Origin: an uncultured Bacilli bacterium
Lineage (GTDB): Bacteria; Bacillota_I; Bacilli_A; RF39; UBA660
NCBI GenBank assembly: GCA_934098345.1
Contig: CAKONX010000049.1
Span: forward strand, 1 to 8,701
DNA length: 8,701 nucleotides
Reading direction: 5' to 3'
The position numbers and the translations under genes are program-made. Under the pieces are notes generated by a model that did not search any database, was not told where the DNA came from, and saw only the letters and a program-made list of their open reading frames with translations. Positions 6,069-8,701 of the stretch are shown here, one piece after another (the first letter of the stretch is position 1; the number at the start of each line of letters is the position of its first letter).

Positions 6069-8174
6069 ATGAAAAAAGCTAGTTTCTTAATCGAAATGTT
6101 ATTACAAAAAAGTAAATTTATATTTGCTTTTTTAGTAATAACACTTTTTTCAGTTATATTAATTCCTAAAGCATCTGCTGCTGAATTTAATTATAGTGAT
6201 TTTGATTTTGATACTTATTTTAAAGAAAAAGGAAACTATTGGACACTTACATGTAATGGTGATGAAAAGTGTATAGATAAAATTATAAAAAATCAAAGGA
6301 AATTTTATACTAAATTATATAAAATATTATCTAAATATGCTAAAAAAGGTATAATTCCAGAAGATAGTTTTGTTGATAGCCTTATTCTTGAAACGGTTTT
6401 TGTCAATATGGATCCAGGAACATTTGCTGATAATGCAGAGGAGTATGGAGAAAGATGGGGAGATGGAAAATCAGGCTATAGTGTAGATGATGCCGATGTT
6501 GATGATCCAGAAATTGAACCTGACATTGACTATGAAAACATAACAGAGGAAGAGGCAGATTATTTTAATGATGAAAAAGATACTTTAAAACTTTTAATTT
6601 CAAACCTTTTTGCTTATACAACTAAATGCTACGGAATTTATGGAGATCCAACAATCAAGACTAACTCTGATGGAACAAAAGAAAAAATATGTGATAGAGG
6701 TAATTTGGAGAAAATTCCAAAAAAAGGCCTTGCTTTAGGTAAAGTTGAAAAATGTGTTGATAAAATGACAAATAGTCTTGGCTTTTGGAAATATTATGTT
6801 AGTAAATTAAATCATGACCATTTTATAGCAAAATATTACTTATCTGTTAATATGCTTGGTTTATTAATTAATGACGAATATTATGATCAATGTGAAGATA
6901 TGGATGGGAACTATGATGAAGGTACAGTTTATGCTTATATGGATTCTGGTGAACTTCCAAAACTTGATACAGATAAATATTTTGACTTCTTAAGTTTTAA
7001 TAAATATTTTGATAAAAAAGCTCATTTACAAGAATATTTTGAAGCTGATGTTTTAAAACCAGCCAAGGTAGATTGTATGACTAAAGATTTATGCGATAAT
7101 TCTTTAGAAGCAGCAGGTTTATATGACACATATCAAGAAGAAATTATTAAAAGCAGAAGAAAAATAATAAAAGATATATTATTTCTTCTTGATAATTATG
7201 GAATAAAAATAAGCTATGCTGGAGTTGGATATGAATTTGGAACTGAAGCAGTAAATTCAGACAATTCAGGTTGGTGGTGGCCAATTGGAAGTGATTCATA
7301 TTATCCAAATGAACCAATTCCAACAGTTATAACAAGTTATTTTGGAGCTCGTACATCTCCAACAGCAGGTGCAAGTTCTAACCATGGTGGTATAGATATT
7401 GCTCCAACAGTTGCCGCTTATAAAACAAGTGGTGGAGATAGAGATGTTCCAATAGTTGCCACAAGAGACGGTGTGGTTGTTGTTGCCTCTGAAAGTATTA
7501 AAGGATACGGAAAATATGTAAAAATACAACATGATAATGGAATGTTTTCCGGTTATGGTCATGTAAAGAAAATTCTTGTAACTAATGGTCAATCTGTTAA
7601 ACAGGGAGAAGTAATTGCTATCATGGGAAACGAAGGTGTTTCAACAGGAAAACACTTGCACTTTGAAATATTTACAGATGCAAGTACAAGAGTAAATCCA
7701 CTTGATTATGTAAGTCAGATGAACGCAAGACCAGCTGAATCAACTGGTAAATTCACGGAAGGATCTGGAAATCGTCAATCAGTTTGTTTAACTTTAAAAA
7801 ATTCCGGTTACAGTGATGCTGGAATAGCTGCTCTTCTTGGAAATATTCAAGCGGAAAGCGGATTTAATCCTTTAGCAGATAATGGAAGCCATGCAGGAAT
7901 TTGTCAATGGGATTATAAAATCCGTTATGCAAGACTTAAAAATTATCGGCCATATGATTATAAAACATTAGAAGGACAGACAATGTTTATGATGTACGAA
8001 CTACAGAACTCTTATACTGGACTTGATACGGTTCTTAAAAATTCATCTAAATCTGCTAATGAACTTGGTGACGATGTATGTATGAAATATGAAGCTCCAG
8101 GAAGAACAGAGTGTGATAAACGTTATAACAATCCAGAAAATTTATTAAATTATGTACAAAACGAATGTAATTAG
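6069..8174 (+). CDS. Secreted bifunctional cell-wall hydrolase: M23 peptidase plus phage-tail-type lysozyme domain (VirB1 counterpart)
   Basis: This 701-residue protein would open peptidoglycan for the secretion channel. It begins with a long signal peptide: basic residues, a hydrophobic core at about 17-33, and a likely cleavage at ASA|AE after residue 37. Residues 40-400 match no family I know; they contain a very acidic stretch (about 139-171) and eight cysteines (62, 68, 187, 208, 229, 275, 336, 342). A WWW patch (402-404) precedes an M23/LytM-type domain (about 418-548) with its zinc and catalytic residues present: H439 and D443 in NHGGID, H498, and H529 and H531 in HLHFE. The C-terminal domain (about 565-700) resembles phage tail lysozymes, with the candidate catalytic glutamate E596 in GNIQAESGFNP and GICQWD after it; it has five more cysteines. 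Wall hydrolases of mixed domain type are usual in Gram-positive conjugation operons. Start and ribosome binding site are clear. Confidence 0.92.
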   Translation: MKKASFLIEMLLQKSKFIFAFLVITLFSVILIPKASAAEFNYSDFDFDTYFKEKGNYWTLTCNGDEKCIDKIIKNQRKFYTKLYKILSKYAKKGIIPEDSFVDSLILETVFVNMDPGTFADNAEEYGERWGDGKSGYSVDDADVDDPEIEPDIDYENITEEEADYFNDEKDTLKLLISNLFAYTTKCYGIYGDPTIKTNSDGTKEKICDRGNLEKIPKKGLALGKVEKCVDKMTNSLGFWKYYVSKLNHDHFIAKYYLSVNMLGLLINDEYYDQCEDMDGNYDEGTVYAYMDSGELPKLDTDKYFDFLSFNKYFDKKAHLQEYFEADVLKPAKVDCMTKDLCDNSLEAAGLYDTYQEEIIKSRRKIIKDILFLLDNYGIKISYAGVGYEFGTEAVNSDNSGWWWPIGSDSYYPNEPIPTVITSYFGARTSPTAGASSNHGGIDIAPTVAAYKTSGGDRDVPIVATRDGVVVVASESIKGYGKYVKIQHDNGMFSGYGHVKKILVTNGQSVKQGEVIAIMGNEGVSTGKHLHFEIFTDASTRVNPLDYVSQMNARPAESTGKFTEGSGNRQSVCLTLKNSGYSDAGIAALLGNIQAESGFNPLADNGSHAGICQWDYKIRYARLKNYRPYDYKTLEGQTMFMMYELQNSYTGLDTVLKNSSKSANELGDDVCMKYEAPGRTECDKRYNNPENLLNYVQNECN

Positions 8175-8182
8175 GAGGGCAT

Positions 8183-8683
8183 ATGAAAGATCTTTTAGAA
8201 CATAAAAATATAGTTTATATTTTAATCATTCTAGTACTTTATACAATAATTGCTTTACTGTTAAGTAAAATAAAGTTTAATAAAACAGAAATTACTAAGG
8301 TTGATAATTATTCAGTTTTCTATACTCTTTCTAATTCTTTAAATACTTATCTTACTTATTTAAGTGAAGAAAATACTGAAGTTTATAATATAGTAGAAGA
8401 TAAGTACAAAGAACAAAATGTGATAACTAAAGAAAATGTGATAAGTAAACTTAAAGATTTTAATATTGATGCTCCTTCTTTCAGAGCAGAAGAAATGTTA
8501 TATGAAAGTGTAGATAAAAATATTAATAAGTATTATGTTAGAGGTAAACTTGTTAATGTTGGAGAAGATGAATACAAAATAATAAAAGATTATTATTTAA
8601 ATATTTATGTTGATTCAAGAAATAATACGTTTATGATTTCTCCTTATGATGGTTCTTTGTTTAAAGGTGAACGAAATGAATAA
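8183..8683 (+). CDS. Single-span protein with extracytoplasmic domain, possibly VirB8-like
   Basis: This is a 166-residue protein with a short basic N-terminus and one hydrophobic span (about 9-28) followed by Lys-rich sequence. A polar domain of about 130 residues, presumably outside the membrane, follows. Its order (long helix with FYTLSNSLNTYLTYL, further helices, then strand-like YYVRGKLVNV, YYLNIYVD and TFMISPYDG) fits an NTF2-like fold of the VirB8/TcpC type, which scaffolds T4SS channels. That fit is based on topology, size and operon position, not on a diagnostic motif. AGGAGG (8173-8178) overlaps the preceding TAG and lies 4 bases before the ATG. The protein is shorter than typical VirB8 proteins. 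It overlaps the next gene by 8 bases. A short tandem duplication lies in its coding sequence (8415-8450). An alternative is a lineage-specific membrane-anchored accessory protein. Confidence 0.7.
   Translation: MKDLLEHKNIVYILIILVLYTIIALLLSKIKFNKTEITKVDNYSVFYTLSNSLNTYLTYLSEENTEVYNIVEDKYKEQNVITKENVISKLKDFNIDAPSFRAEEMLYESVDKNINKYYVRGKLVNVGEDEYKIIKDYYLNIYVDSRNNTFMISPYDGSLFKGERNE
8415..8450 (+). repeat. Two-copy 18-bp tandem repeat inside the VirB8-like gene
   Basis: AAAATGTGATAACTAAAG (8415-8432) is followed directly by AAAATGTGATAAGTAAAC (8433-8450), identical at 16 of 18 positions. It is in frame and gives NVITKE-NVISKL in the protein, so it looks like a small in-frame duplication. Confidence 0.7.
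8665..8670 (+). promoter_or_regulatory. Ribosome binding site of the gene that leaves the window
   Basis: AGGTGA lies 5 bases before the ATG at 8676, inside the 3' end of the preceding gene. It supports the reality of the next gene, of which only eight complete codons are visible. Confidence 0.65.
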
Positions 8684-8701
8684 ATACGATAATTTAGTTG
8701 A
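8676..8701 (+). CDS. Start of a further operon gene, truncated by the window edge
   Basis: ATG at 8676 overlaps the TAA stop of the preceding gene (ATGAATAA, 8 bases) and has a good ribosome binding site. The visible peptide is MNKYDNLV, too short to assign. The overlap shows the T4SS operon continues to the right. Confidence 0.65.

Noticed and set aside
7296..7592. Minus-strand open frame of 98 codons opposite the M23 domain
   Set aside because: The M23 catalytic motifs are clear on the plus strand; the antisense product is rich in Cys/Trp/Thr with no recognisable pattern.
1..8701. CRISPR array, tRNA, rRNA or insertion sequence
   Set aside because: No regularly spaced repeats, cloverleaf-like segments, transposase frames or terminal inverted repeats were seen; coding sequence fills almost the whole window.

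Overview
This 8.7 kb window is AT-rich, tightly packed and coded on one strand only. Ribosome binding sites are strong and of the AGGAGGTGAT type. All tryptophans I checked use TGG, and no gene contains an in-frame TGA. Together with the ribosomal protein L20 sequence and a peptidoglycan-degrading secreted protein, this suggests a low-GC, walled Gram-positive bacterium of the Bacillota (Bacilli and relatives, possibly one of the uncultured gut lineages near the Mollicutes). The lineage is an inference, not a read-out.

Layout. Bases 1-460 hold the 3' part of rplT (ribosomal protein L20), with an unusual C-terminal tail: a Lys/Glu-rich linker and a small SAP/Rho-N-like helical domain. A perfect 12-bp stem terminator with eight T's (474-503) closes that operon. 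A consensus-like sigma-A promoter (TTGATA, 17 bp, TATAAT; 512-540) follows. From there to the right edge runs a single apparent operon with gaps of at most 17 bases or overlaps, and no internal terminator.

That operon encodes the core of a Gram-positive type IV secretion / conjugation-like machine. In order: a VirB6/TrbL-like polytopic membrane protein with a long cytoplasmic tail (606-2906); an unrecognised 152-residue soluble protein (2919-3377); a small two-helix PrgI/VirB3-like membrane protein (3380-3709); a VirB4 ATPase encoded as two overlapping genes, the N-terminal domain (3678-4277) and the motor part with Walker A and B (4258-6051); a secreted cell-wall hydrolase combining an M23 peptidase and a phage-tail-type lysozyme domain, the VirB1 counterpart (6069-8174); a single-span protein with an extracytoplasmic domain that may be VirB8-like (8183-8683); and the first codons of a further gene (8676 onward).

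How they work together (inference from the families): VirB4 powers assembly and transport at the membrane, PrgI/VirB3-like and VirB6-like proteins form the inner-membrane channel, the VirB8-like protein forms the outer-face scaffold, and the hydrolase opens the wall. No relaxase, coupling protein (VirD4), integrase or att repeat is visible here, so whether this is an integrative conjugative element or a resident secretion system cannot be decided from the window. The points most worth a second look are the two-gene VirB4, the extended L20, the placement of the T4SS operon directly behind rplT, and the large cysteine-containing N-terminal region of the hydrolase.
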